Program-made: the position numbers and the translations under genes | Shown: piece after piece, positions 10,356 through 20,857 of the stretch | How positions within the stretch are numbered: position 1 is the first letter of the stretch | Layout: the number at the start of each line of letters is the position of its first letter | Source: Hyphodiscus hymeniophilus | Lineage: Eukaryota; Ascomycota; Leotiomycetes; Helotiales; Hyphodiscaceae | NCBI GenBank assembly: GCA_016508695.1 | Contig: VNKQ01000002.1 | Coordinates: 1,302,001 to 1,366,000, forward strand | DNA: 64,000 nucleotides | Direction: 5' to 3' | Notes under the pieces: generated by a model | The model's database searches: none | The model's input: only the letters and a program-made list of their open reading frames with translations | Told to the model about the DNA's origin: nothing

Positions 10356-11879
10356 ATGACGACGACGAGGCTACAAGATGCGAAAAGTGGTGGGGGGCGG
10401 GGGGAGCTCGACTTCCCGCCATTGTTGAAAGGAAAACGAATCCTCCTCGCAACCGAATCTTTTGGACCAGTCAATGGAGTGAGTAGAACAACCTTGAATC
10501 TGGTAACATACCTTCGAGAAAAGGGGGTTCAAGTCGCTGTCGTTGCGCCTGAGATATCGAACAGCACTGGTCCCAGAGTCGCGTCAACTACCGACAGTGA
10601 TGGTCAAATCGAAGTCAGGCTACAAGGCTACCCTTTGCCCTACAACCCTGAACTTTCAGTCGTTTATCCAGTTCGACTTTCCACACTCTACGCGAGAACC
10701 TTCGGTTCGCGACCTGACCTCATATATCTCGCAAGCCCTGCGAGTTTGGGTTTCCAAATCTTGCTCCAGCTGCGCCAGCAACAAAGGGCTTCACGACCAC
10801 CAGTGCTCCTGAACTTTCAGACCGACCTTTCGGGATATTGCGAAATCCTCTTCCCATCTCCGCTGGATGTATGGGCTGTGTGGGTGTTTCGATCAGTGCA
10901 AGGTTATTTGTTCCGCCATCCATCAGTGCGCACGGTGTTCTATCCCTCGTTGTTTGTACGGAAATATCTTGAAAAGGCAAATATTCAGCCGGATAAAATG
11001 ATGAATCTTCGAAGGGGTGTGAATGGTGAAATGTTCAACCCTTCGAAGCGGTCTGAGGAATTGAGGAACCGATTGGCACCAAAGGGGGAGATTATTTTGG
11101 TTTCGGTGTCAAGACTGGCACCCGAGAAGGGTTTTGAGTTCTTGTCCAAAGTGGCCAGGCAGCTGGACGAGCGAGGATTCGCTTTCAAATTGCTAATTGT
11201 GGGAGGAAATAAGAACCCGCAAGTAGAGGAGAATGTCCGAAACCTGTTTGGCAGTTTGAACGACGAGGGTAAAATCTCATTTGCTGGGTTCCTGAATGGA
11301 GAAGACCTTGCAAGAGCTTACGCTTCGGCTGACTTGTTTTTACATTGCTCTATAACAGAGACTTTCGGTTTGGTCGTACTGGAGTCGATGGCTAGTGCCG
11401 TGCCAGTGATTGCTAGAGACGAAGGCGGGCCGAGCGAGATCATTGCGCACGAAGAGTCTGGGTATTTGGTGCCACCAAACGATATAGATGGTTTCGTAGA
11501 GAAGGTTTTGAAGTGGGGTAATGATGCCGAATTGAGGAAGAGGATGAGTGACGTGTCGAGGCGAATGGGGGAGGAGGCGACGTGGGAGAAGATTAACAAC
11601 CGCGTAGCATGGAAGATGGCCGAGGCTTTGGAGACTCGTGAAAGAGAGCCAGAGACTACGCCAAATTTCGCCATTCCTATCTACAGCTGGCTACTGCTCA
11701 GCCAAGAGTTGAGGGGTTTCTTGGCATCCTCGATAGTGGAGTTTAGATTGATGGGAGGTATCTGGATCATCATTGGAGTTTGGGGAGGCTTGATTATAAC
11801 ATGGATTCTGGTCCAAGCCATGCTTGTCATGAGGAGAGTTCCCTTACTCGCTGGAGGTGGGCCGTATGTTTTCTACTAA
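10356..11879 (+). CDS. GT4 family glycosyltransferase, SQD2-like, with C-terminal membrane helix
   Basis: Single exon of 507 aa, started at the first in-frame ATG (10356). The N-terminal Rossmann domain begins with GKRILLATESFGPVNGVSRT, the sugar-acceptor domain pattern of GT4 lipid glycosyltransferases. The C-terminal donor domain has VSRLAPEKGFEFL, then the EX7E pair in TETFGLVVLESMA (Glu335 and Glu343) and the nearby EGGPSEII. A hydrophobic helix close to the C-terminus (about residues 465-490: GGIWIIIGVWGGLIITWILV) should anchor it in a membrane. Plant SQD2 and related enzymes transfer sulfoquinovose or glucuronate from UDP-sugars to diacylglycerol. The adjacent divergent UDP-glucose dehydrogenase suggests a UDP-glucuronate donor here (inference). 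A different lipid or glycan acceptor cannot be excluded. Confidence 0.85.
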   Translation: MTTTRLQDAKSGGGRGELDFPPLLKGKRILLATESFGPVNGVSRTTLNLVTYLREKGVQVAVVAPEISNSTGPRVASTTDSDGQIEVRLQGYPLPYNPELSVVYPVRLSTLYARTFGSRPDLIYLASPASLGFQILLQLRQQQRASRPPVLLNFQTDLSGYCEILFPSPLDVWAVWVFRSVQGYLFRHPSVRTVFYPSLFVRKYLEKANIQPDKMMNLRRGVNGEMFNPSKRSEELRNRLAPKGEIILVSVSRLAPEKGFEFLSKVARQLDERGFAFKLLIVGGNKNPQVEENVRNLFGSLNDEGKISFAGFLNGEDLARAYASADLFLHCSITETFGLVVLESMASAVPVIARDEGGPSEIIAHEESGYLVPPNDIDGFVEKVLKWGNDAELRKRMSDVSRRMGEEATWEKINNRVAWKMAEALETREREPETTPNFAIPIYSWLLLSQELRGFLASSIVEFRLMGGIWIIIGVWGGLIITWILVQAMLVMRRVPLLAGGGPYVFY

Positions 11880-13933
11880 GAAAAGGTCAGAGCATATGCG
11901 CTGTTATTATACCCTAATATTTTAGCTCATTCATCAAAATGAAGAATTGAAGATGAACCCGACACATCATATTATTATTTCGCCTGTCAACATCACGAGA
12001 TGGAAGTTCATACATTCTTTCAAGCTTGTAGCTTTTAGCTTTGTCCCGAGTCTCAAGTACGCAAAACACCATCTGCATGCAGTAGTCCTTTGAAATGATC
12101 TTCCAAAGGCTCGGGGTTGCGGTAGTAGACGAGTTTCTCTTTTCAAATTATTTCTGTGGAATGGCAGTGACTGAGAACGATAAGAGGAAACGGAGCAAAT
12201 GACTTGGTACCAGGCCTTCGATGTTCGAGGTCTTGAAACTTCATCTTCACTGAGCTCACATGGATCTTCAGTGGTGCATGGGACGAGAACACGAGGAAAC
12301 GGAAAAAATCGCATAATAGGCAGGAAATATGCATGAATCTCAAACAGGAAATGGGGCAATGCGTAAATGTTACCAGGAGAAAGCGTCGTATTTTATGGGG
12401 GTTCATCGTTCAAGACGCAAGCATCTCCGCCTTACTCGTCGACGGCTCGGCCCTGCTTTCCAATTTCCCACCACGAAGGCCAAACTTTTGGACGCCCATT
12501 TAATTTTAGCAACGAGTTTGGAGCATACAGTATCAGACGATGGTCTTAAGAAAGGCAAGCCTTGCCTGAACTCGAGTCTCCTGATCGACATTTGAGACGG
12601 CGAGGCAAGTCTTCCCCTGTCACAATCGTTGACCGCACTGATGATCTCTGGATGTTTCAGGAATTCGTGGAGAAGAGAACGAAATGGAAGATTGGATTCG
12701 AGACTTGAAGAAGATCCCCATACGTAGCTTGACGCTGAGATAAGGTATAAGTGGCTGTGATCTGATCTCGTGAGGCTCATATTGAGACCGATTGTTGTGA
12801 ATGCTGGGCCAAGATGGATGACGATCATAGGTGCCTTATCCTATCCATGGCCTCTCTCTCACAAGAGTGCTGCCGTTGCCAGACCGTCGCTATGTTTGTT
12901 GATAATGTTATGAGGTTGTGCGAGTCACAAGTCTCAACTGGAGATGAGGTTGCAAGGCCAAGGATCCCCAGCCGCTGACTTGCTCGCTTCGGACACTCCA
13001 GCAACCACTTAAAACCCAGCTCGTCGCTTATGTAACCTAGCTCTCAAATAACCCCTGTCCTCTCACCCATTCTCAAACGATGTTCTAAACAAGATCCGTT
13101 CGAGCACCGCCCCTTGTCGCACTTCTCGAGACGACTTCTCACCAGTCTGCGCTTCATCGCCCAAACCTCGTAACCTTAATCGTGTCCACCAAGCCTTTCC
13201 CGGACAGCCAACCGTTTGCAAGTGTCGGAGAGCCAGGATACACGACGTCTCTTCTGTATCAAGGACCCGAATCCCCTTCTTCTCAGGGTTTCAGTCATGC
13301 CGAGCCTCTCACGAACCTCTCGCTTTCTTCCATGGATAGCTTGGTGAGAGCCGCAGACGAACCGTGCTTCTTCCTTATCCAGGCGTTTCCACCGACACTC
13401 GCTGTCTTGGACTCTTGGTCCAGGCCTGCGATCCGGTCTCGTCAGTCAAGACCCGTCGAGTCTCGAGTGCTAGCTGTTCCATGTCTCGAGAGCACAGCCA
13501 TCATCACTCCACGAGTGAGTTTGAGGTTGGCGTGGTATCCCGTTCTGTTCGGTTTCTCCCGTCATGTCCTATGAACGCATAGTTCTTCTTTACCGACGCT
13601 CTCAGGGCTCCTCGCCCGTTCTTCTCTTCCAGTTCTATTCTTACCCTACCTTACGTTTCTTTCTTCTATAATATCTTAATAGTGGCTTTCATTGACTGGG
13701 TTGGAAACAAAGCATTGCTTGCGGTGCCTTCCTACTACATCTCTTCTTCGGGCAGGCCCTTCCCTTTCTTACTTTCTCTTCGGTCTTTTACTTTGTGTGG
13801 ACACGCCCGTCGAGGCAAGAACGACATTCCTTTCGTACGCCAACCGCCGGCCGGATTTCAAACCTTATAATCATCTTCACTTCGACGACGACCCTCTTCC
13901 CGAATCGATTTTAACTACGAATTTATACAATTC
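11880..13933. other. Intergenic region and probable long pyrimidine-rich 5' leader
   Basis: There are 2.05 kb without a convincing gene. A 141-codon ATG frame on the minus strand (12403-12828) has no recognisable domain. From about 13020 the plus strand becomes rich in C and T, as in leaders or core promoters of active fungal genes, and leads into the secreted protein gene at 13934. It contains several short ATG frames that could act as upstream ORFs. Confidence 0.45.
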
Positions 13934-14943
13934 ATGATGTGGCCATCCGTCCTGGCGACGTCTCTTCTTCTTGTTGGTCAGGTGTCGGCAGGTGTTCTTG
14001 GAGATGGAACACTTTTGGTTAGGAGGGATAGGACGGAACAACGGATGAGGAGATATGTGGACTCGATAGTTGAGCCCAAGGAGCGGAGACAAACAGCAGC
14101 GACGAATATCACATCATGGGATGCGCAGACTATGACGGCTTGCACAACGGCTCTCTCGGCAATGAATGGGAACGCAGGCAATCCTTCTGGTATGGCTGCG
14201 TGCTACAATCTGCCGTCTTTGGACAGCACCACTGGAGTCTTCCGAGCCGATCTACGATTATTCACGATATCAGCTCCATCTGGAACGTTTGCCAATATTC
14301 CATCACAAGACGTTATGGTTGGGCTTTCATATGTTGGAGCGACCGTATCTGCAGTCAATACTTCATCGTTGTTAGGTCGACGAGACTTGGAATCTCTGAT
14401 TTCATGGCCACGAGGTGTGGACGGTGGGATGCAAAAGAGAGGAGCGCCGGCTCCTACGATGTCGCAAGCGTACGCATTTGTTGGGCAAATCAACAAGGAT
14501 CTACTAACTCCCAACATGGACAAGTAAGTTCTTGTGCTTCTAGTGCTGCTACCATAGCTAATTATCACAGTGCTACTCTGGAGAAGCTCCTACTTCCTAC
14601 GATCACCCTAACAGGCATGCAAAGCAACGGACAAAATGTCAACACCTCTCTGTCCAGCAGTGAAGCAACTTTCGTATCCGGCGTCTTTGCAAAGGCAGCT
14701 ACACCCGTTTCCAAAGCAGCCGTACAATCGCCTATCCAGACTCTTGTCGTAGCCTCTGGCGCACCGTTTGTGCTTCCAGGTCTCAAAATCATCATCGCCC
14801 CAATTGGCGCAGTTATCACCGTGACCTGGGCAATTCTCTTCATTGCAATTGTTGGATATGGGACCATTGGTCGCATGCAATTCAGGGATCAATACCGAAG
14901 ACGATCAACACGAGCAAACAAGGGCGACCTGGCTAGAATTTAG
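13934..14943 (+). CDS. Secreted or type I membrane protein, uncharacterised
   Basis: Exons 13934-14523 and 14571-14943 are separated by a 47-bp intron (GTAAGT..CAG) and give 320 aa. A signal peptide is clear (about residues 1-20, WPSVLATSLLLVGQVSAG). It is followed by dibasic sites (VRRD, ERRQ, QKRG) of the kind cut by Kex2-like proteases. The middle is rich in small and Thr/Ser residues, with NIT, NTS and NAT glycosylation sequons. Near the C-terminus there is one strong membrane helix (VITVTWAILFIAIVGYGTIG) followed by a basic tail (RDQYRRRSTRANKG), so an N-out topology is predicted. Two ATGs are adjacent (13934, 13937). I do not recognise the family; a surface or secretory-pathway role is inferred from topology only. 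Confidence 0.75.
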
Positions 14944-16130
14944 GACCTGAGAAACAATGATAGCGTTGGATGGACACTGCGAGCTTTCATTTCTTTATAC
15001 CACATAGAATTTTCCTTTATTAGCTGGTTTATTACGCACATGTGCGGAGCGTTTGAGTATTGGAGGGGTGAGGCAGAGAGGTGCGATAGGCAAGAGCTTC
15101 TATCTGTTCTCCTTGATGGAGTTCCCTATGTACAGATCAATGTTACCACGAAAACGCCATCAAAACAAGTTGTTTAAGAACACTGCACCACTTCAATTCA
15201 CATGATCACACTATAAAAGCTGCCCTCGTCATTTATCTATTCCGTTGTGGATTCTCCTCTACCTTGCCCTCACTCGTCGATCAGCTTACTGGACGTGCCG
15301 TGAGAACTCTCTTGAAACTCCCCCGCGTGAGTAAAAATGCATTGTTCTGCTTAAACATCGACAATGATTTCGATTATCCCATATCCTCGCTATCGTGAGC
15401 CGCTGTTCTATTTTCAGACCCTCTCTCCTTCGCGTTTCAGACTCGTCAAGGTCTGAGCATCCGCCCCTCCAGACGCCAAGTCGCTCCACGTGATGCAGAT
15501 ATATCACTTCTTTGCCATCAATATTTCGATAAGTGATGTATCTGCGATCAATATTTCGACAGTCATGGATGCATCAGGGAGTGAGCCTGGAACATTATGT
15601 TGGGCCCGGGAGCTAAACACCGCGGCATTATGTTTTCTTGGTTTGTACAGGCGAAAAGGGGGAAGCCCGGATTAAGCGAGATCCATAGTTTGGTGTCAAT
15701 CTGCCCACCTCAGCAGCCATACTGGAGGGGTTTGCCAAGCAGTTTCCTTCAAGCCTTCACACTGCTAACTATATCTACGAGTCCCCGTATTGTTGAATGA
15801 CTGGATCGATGTCAGTAGCGCAAACGGTCAAGCGGCGTTGGTCGCGAATCGGTATGAAAACACACACTTCTCAAGACTGCTCTTTATTATTGTGCGGGCA
15901 TGGCAAAGCCACCTAGTCCGATGAAACGTAACACGGAATAGGGAACTAGAAGACTCCTCCAATAAGAGTTCTTCTACCGCTTTCAAAATCGAAGGTTTGA
16001 ATTGAAAAGCGAACCTCCCGCATTTTCCCCGCCTACTCCTCTCTTCATTCTCACTTGAACTTCACTCGGACAGTCGCAAGATCATCCCTTAGCCCACCGA
16101 GTCCAATCACACTATTTATCTCGGTCCAAA
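14944..16130. other. Intergenic region, ~1.2 kb
   Basis: No gene is supported. It contains an imperfect inverted repeat with interleaved direct repeats (15495-15559) next to a CACGTG hexamer (15487-15492). Confidence 0.6.
15495..15559. repeat. Imperfect inverted repeat with embedded direct repeat
   Basis: GCAGATATATCACTT (15495-15509) and AAGTGATGTATCTGC (15531-15545) are inverted copies that match at 14 of 15 positions, with a 21-nt spacer. A 13-bp direct repeat ATCAATATTTCGA occurs at 15517-15529 and again at 15547-15559. Confidence 0.8.
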
Positions 16131-16990
16131 ATGTCCTTATCTACAGTTTTCTTGATCACAGGAGCTAATCGAGGTTCCACCCTTTTTGTTTTTACCCCTT
16201 TTCCATGCATATGCTAAGCGACATCACAGGAATCGGCCTGGCCTTGACCGGGAAGCTTCTCGTAAGGGTCAACACGACTGTCATCGCAACTATCCGCAGC
16301 GTGGCCACCGATGTCACTGAGCTCGAGAGACTCCCCATCGCGGCAGGTAGTCGTCTCATGCTCACGACTCTCTCCAGTACCTCCGATGCGAGCGGCGCCG
16401 CGATGATCCAGGAGCTTTCTGCGAAAGGCGTCACGCACATCGATACCATCATCGCCAACGCGGGCTGGGCACATGATTACCAGCCTTGTCTTACCACCTC
16501 GGTGGGTGAGCTCCGTTCCACCTTCGAAGTCAATACCGTGGGTCCCGTCAAGCTCTTCCAGGCCGCATTCCCGCTTCTTCAGAAGTCCGCATGTGCGAAG
16601 TTCATCTTGATCTCGTCTATTCTGGGCAGTATTGGTGCTGTTGAGGGGAAAGAGCCGTCGCTGGCATATGGGGCAAGTAAGGCCGCGGCCAACTATCTCG
16701 TGAGGAAAGTCCATTTCGAGCATGAGGATATTGTCACACTGGCTGTGCACCCCGGGTGAGTTTTTAAGAGAGAACCTTAGTCTCCTTCATGACATTCGAC
16801 TGCTGATCTGCGATGCAGATGGCTCAAGACAGGTATGGGTCAGGGCTTTGCCGACGTAGTAGGCGTTCCCGAACCTACAGGAAATTTGGAGCAGAGCATC
16901 GATGGGATACTCGCGCAGATCAATGTGGCGTTTAAGACAACTACTTCGGGATCTTTCGTCTCTTATGATGGAACTATCATTCCCTGGTGA
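16131..16990 (+). CDS. Short-chain dehydrogenase/reductase (ketoreductase-like)
   Basis: Exons 16131-16173, 16230-16755 and 16819-16990 give 246 aa; introns are 56 bp (weak donor GTTCCA) and 63 bp. The classical SDR pattern is present: TGANRGIG (cofactor motif, interrupted by intron 1), IIANAGWA (NAG motif), a Ser in ISSILGS, and YGASKAAAN (catalytic Tyr-x3-Lys) near residue 160. HPGWLKTGMG is the conserved post-catalytic block. The pattern resembles the norsolorinic-acid-ketoreductase-like group of fungal SDRs, but no secondary metabolite gene cluster surrounds it. It is probably a cytosolic NADPH-dependent reductase; the substrate is unknown. Confidence 0.88.
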
Positions 16991-18536
16991 ACATACAGGA
17001 GTATATGAGTCATCGCTTCTTTCATTTAGGGCAGTCAGAACTGAGATCTGACATCAGTCTTGTGCACACTCAAATAAGCACGCCCGGCGGACCTGATGAG
17101 GAAATGAAAGACTCCAACTGATTCAGTGATTCGAGTGATACCAACGAGTGATAAGAAACAGATACGTCCCTCATGGTTTGGGATGTGGTGAAAGGAAAGA
17201 GTGTGATTCAAATAGTGTGTTGCTGGAGGGGAAGACGTCTAGAAATAGGCGAGAATAGCAACAAGACCAATTTGTAAGGAGTTCTTGATCGTAATCCACT
17301 TGACCATGTATAAAGACGTAATAGCCTGATCCTCCACTGCAGTTGGGACTGGATACGCAATCATTCTACATCAATAGCGGAATATATGCGGACCACTCCA
17401 TCGCATCTATCCTAACTCTAGCTCTGTTGGAATCGCTTGGGGCATCGTTCGGCACCCATCAAGTCGTACTGCTAAGCCTTGATCCCCCTACTTACGGCTT
17501 ATATGCTCCAGATTAAGTCTGCATATATACCTAGCTGGCGCGTGGACAACGGGTACAAGATCCTGTATGGTATTGATACGACTCGTAGGAATACCTCATG
17601 CCATGTATCGTTAGCGGCTTGAAGCCCAACGTGGAATTGTCAAGAGATACGGAACGAAGAGATAGCTCCAACACACGACACTAGACGATGAAAGCGCGAT
17701 GACTGTTGGCTTAAAGTTTGAGAGATCACCATCAAGATCTGAGTGGCTCAAAATGCAGGGAATTTGGGGCCAACATGGGCAAGCTTCAGCCCGGTTCTGA
17801 TAACACCTGATAGTCTTGCTGCTGCTCGTACATAAATGGTGCTACATTACAATTAACATCAGCAAGCCTCTGTCCTCGCTTCTGGCTCATTCTCTTATCC
17901 TCTCTTCATGCTTGACCATCCAAAAGCACCAATTCGTACAGTGGTACGATGGTGAAACATCGCCATCGGGAGGCTGGTTATTGGGATCGACTATGCGCGT
18001 TAAACTGGAGAGACGTATGACGCTGAAGTCCACGAAAGCTTGCAAACTTTCTGGGGGAGACGTAAATATCAAGTCGTACAATACATGGCCGTGTATCCCG
18101 AGTTATGACTTGAATCCGAAATCTGGGCACCCTCCCTGAAGAGTGTTTGTCATAACTGAAAAGCTTCCAGGCCCTCCCAAGATCCCGTCTGGTCATATCA
18201 TATGTTCTCGCCAAATGCCAAAGGATTGCCACGCGAGGTCAACCAAATCCAAGCCGTCTGATAACGGGAGAGAAGAGGCTGTTCGACCTTACCATTCCCA
18301 CATCCAAATACTCCAACAATCAAATCCCCAAATGATTTTAGCAATACTTTGCCGAACTTTCCAAGTATTTTCCAACCAGCATGGTTTTCCAGAGTCCACC
18401 AGATCCAATACTCCAAATTTCAAGCCCAGCGAAAATGCTTCAACCAACTTCCAGGACAAGCAATTTGCCTGTCCCACGCTCACATCTCAGATTCATAATT
18501 TACATGCAGCCGTAGGCTAGGCAGGAAACCATTCGA
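16991..18536. other. Intergenic region, ~1.5 kb
   Basis: Only short, domain-free open frames occur on either strand. I see no transposon termini or repeats, and nothing to annotate with confidence. Confidence 0.55.
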
Positions 18537-19118
18537 TCAGAGTATTTTTCTCATGACACATCTTGCAGACATGTCAAAGCCGTGTTGTCTCTCATTTTCG
18601 AGGATCCCCAGATATGTTCGACCCATTTCGACCGGATTCACCTCCACAAAACCCAGTCTGCTGTACCAAGGCCCGTTCCAGGCCAGACTTCGATACGTCG
18701 TGAGGCTCATTGCCTTGAAACCCTCTCGGCGAACGTCTGTCTCCATCCTCTCCATCAAAGCCCTTCCAACGCCCTTGCCTTGAAAATCTTGCGCGACCGA
18801 GATCTCCACGAGATGGAAGCTCCCCTCAACGTTTTCTCCGCCGCTGAAACCAATCGGATAGTCCATATAGTCGCACGCTACCCAGAGATGCTGGGCATCA
18901 ATCATAGCTGCCAGCAACTTGGGGTCGACGGTCGATCCATCGACGAGGAAATCAAGGTTCGCGGAGCGAAAGAGTTCAGCGGCAGATCGTTCGACGGGAC
19001 CCAGGAATGGAATGTCTGCGAATCGAGCTCTTCGGATGCTGAAATCGCGCGTAGGTTGGGGATTTTCGGATTGTTGAACTGCAGCTGCAGCCATTGCCAG
19101 GATTGAGAGTCTGTCCAT
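18537..19118 (-). CDS. GNAT family N-acetyltransferase
   Basis: Single exon. The start at 19118 gives 193 aa (MDRLSILAM...). The frame is open for a further 67 codons upstream to an ATG at 19319, but that stretch is Asn/Ser-rich and looks like leader or, less likely, a mitochondrial targeting extension. The acetyl-CoA binding motif A is clear: LVEISVAQDFQGKGVGRALM (the Q-x-x-G-x-G/A pattern). It is followed by the motif B region with WYSRLGFVEV, typical of GNAT domains. The acceptor, whether small molecule or protein, cannot be told. The gene is divergent from the MDP-1-like phosphatase. Confidence 0.88.
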   Translation of the reverse strand: MDRLSILAMAAAAVQQSENPQPTRDFSIRRARFADIPFLGPVERSAAELFRSANLDFLVDGSTVDPKLLAAMIDAQHLWVACDYMDYPIGFSGGENVEGSFHLVEISVAQDFQGKGVGRALMERMETDVRREGFKAMSLTTYRSLAWNGPWYSRLGFVEVNPVEMGRTYLGILENERQHGFDMSARCVMRKIL

Positions 19119-19650
19119 CCTTCTGCAGGTGCGTGGGGTAGCTAAGCTTGAGTGGCGATTAAAATTAAATATCGGCGCGAAAAGGCTGGGGTGAGACCTT
19201 CGTATTATTTTGAGCGAGAGAGAGGTGTGGAAGTTAGAAATTAGGATTGAGAGATTGGAATAATTGTTAGAAGTTTGAAGAGTTGAAGAGTTGAAGAAAG
19301 AAAATGCCGTTTGCATCACTCTTAACTAGACTAAAGTAAATTTAAATTGACGAGGCAAATTGTGGCTTACATAAAGTACAGCACAACATCTTCGCCAACG
19401 CCGACGTCGATTTCCGACACCACACCAACTATCTGGGTGAATCAAAGTCTCCTGGTAGATTTCCAAGGGCTCGACCGTCAGTGAGAGATCACAGAGCGTA
19501 TTGCGGAGAAAACAGCTCTGCCCCGAGCTCTGCCACCCCGCCACATGAACCAGTTCCGTCATTCAACGACCTGGCCAGCTTTGATAAAGAAACACAATTC
19601 TACATTTCACCGCCGCCTCCCTCTTCCTCCTCCTCGCCCTGGTATTTGCG
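19119..19650. promoter_or_regulatory. Divergent intergenic region between GNAT and MDP-1-like genes
   Basis: These 532 bp should carry the promoters of both genes. No specific element is identified. Plus-strand positions 19540-19650 are open but low complexity. Confidence 0.4.
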
Positions 19651-20301
19651 ATGCCGAGAAAAATGGGCAAAATACCGCCGGAAGGCTCAGGAAACTCCTC
19701 TGCGTTAACAGCTCCATCAACATTTCATGACTCGCTCGCCCTCCCCAAACTCATAGTCTTCGACCTCGATTACACACTGTGGCCATTCTGGGTAGACACT
19801 CACGTCACGCCGCCTCTGAAAGCCTCCTCCTCTCACGATTCCGCAAAAGACCGATTCGGAGAATCATTCGCATTCTACAGCGAAGTACCTCCGATCCTCG
19901 CGTCTCTACGAGAAAGCGGTATCAAAGTCGGCGCAGCATCAAGAACGAGTGCGCCGGATCTGGGACGAGAAATGCTGCGGCTATTGCATGTGGCGGACGC
20001 AGACGGCAAGAAGAGGAAAGCGATTGATTATTTCGATCATATGGAGATTTATCCGGGGAGCAAGATTACGCATTTTGTGAAGCTGCAGAAGGCAACGGGG
20101 CTGAGATATGAGGACATGCTCTTCTTTGATGATGAGTCGAGGAACAGGAATGTCGAGACCTTGGGTGTTCATATGCATTTGGTACGGGATGGTGTGAGCA
20201 AGGCCGAGATCAATAATGGTGTCAAGGCTTGGAGAGCAAGACACGGCCTGTCAAATAAAGCGGGATCTTCGAGTGCAGCGACAGAGGAGGCGGCGGTGTG
20301 A
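19651..20301 (+). CDS. Magnesium-dependent phosphatase-1 (HAD superfamily)
   Basis: Single exon, 216 aa. HAD motif I is LIVFDLDYTLWPFW, with the nucleophile Asp38 and acid/base Asp40; DLDYTLWP is characteristic of the MDP-1 family. Motif II is in VGAASRTSAP (~residue 97), the family lysine is in YPGSKITHF, and motif IV is MLFFDDESRN (~residue 155). Eukaryotic MDP-1 is a small cytosolic phosphatase linked to protein tyrosine and sugar-phosphate (fructosamine-6-phosphate) dephosphorylation. The first ~28 residues are poorly ordered. Length and motifs fit the family well. Confidence 0.93.
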   Translation: MPRKMGKIPPEGSGNSSALTAPSTFHDSLALPKLIVFDLDYTLWPFWVDTHVTPPLKASSSHDSAKDRFGESFAFYSEVPPILASLRESGIKVGAASRTSAPDLGREMLRLLHVADADGKKRKAIDYFDHMEIYPGSKITHFVKLQKATGLRYEDMLFFDDESRNRNVETLGVHMHLVRDGVSKAEINNGVKAWRARHGLSNKAGSSSAATEEAAV

Positions 20302-20857
20302 TGAGGATCCTCGAGACTTTGATAAACACAAACACGCAAGGCGTTAGGGATATACCAGGTGGATTCTGCGATTATAGAAAAGAGCATACCGAAGGTCGGT
20401 TATAGATTTAGAAAAGACCGGCGAAAGTGTTCAGATGAGTGAATAGATCTCACAGAAGGCCCGTCTTATGCATTATATGGTGAAAGTTATGTGACGAATA
20501 TATTCCTTCAAGTCGAGCCCAAAGTGATCCAGGTATCTCTTTCTAAACGGTTATTAGAAGACATTCTCGTTGCTTTTTAGCTCAGGTTACATCCCTTAGA
20601 GTATGTCATACGAATATACGAATACCAACAGCCATCCTCTTGGCTGCACAAGCCCACGTACCCAGGTATGTTAGCTAAGCGAGAGACAGGCTAAGTCTGT
20701 TATCGTTAGAGTGACCCCCCGGTGCCCCAGAATGCTTTGCCCGATATATCGTCATGCAAGGCTACGGTGATCAACAAAAGGTCTCCATTGCTATGTAAGT
20801 ACTCTCCTTTGCCAACGCCAGCAACGCGCCACCCTAGCCTAGAAAGTATGCAACAGC
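20302..20857. other. Intergenic region, 556 bp
   Basis: It lies between two co-directional genes and should hold the MDP-1-like gene's 3' UTR and the Rad4 promoter. No gene is seen. Confidence 0.5.

Noticed and set aside
13182..13574. 130-codon plus-strand frame
   Set aside because: It starts at GTG, has no domain and lies in the pyrimidine-rich leader; it is probably non-coding.
14116..14943. A 275-codon frame overlapping the secreted protein
   Set aside because: Only its second half is in the coding frame of exon 2; the first half is an out-of-frame shadow of exon 1.
16131..19118. Secondary metabolite cluster around the ketoreductase-like SDR
   Set aside because: No polyketide synthase, NRPS, terpene synthase, P450 or cluster regulator lies nearby.
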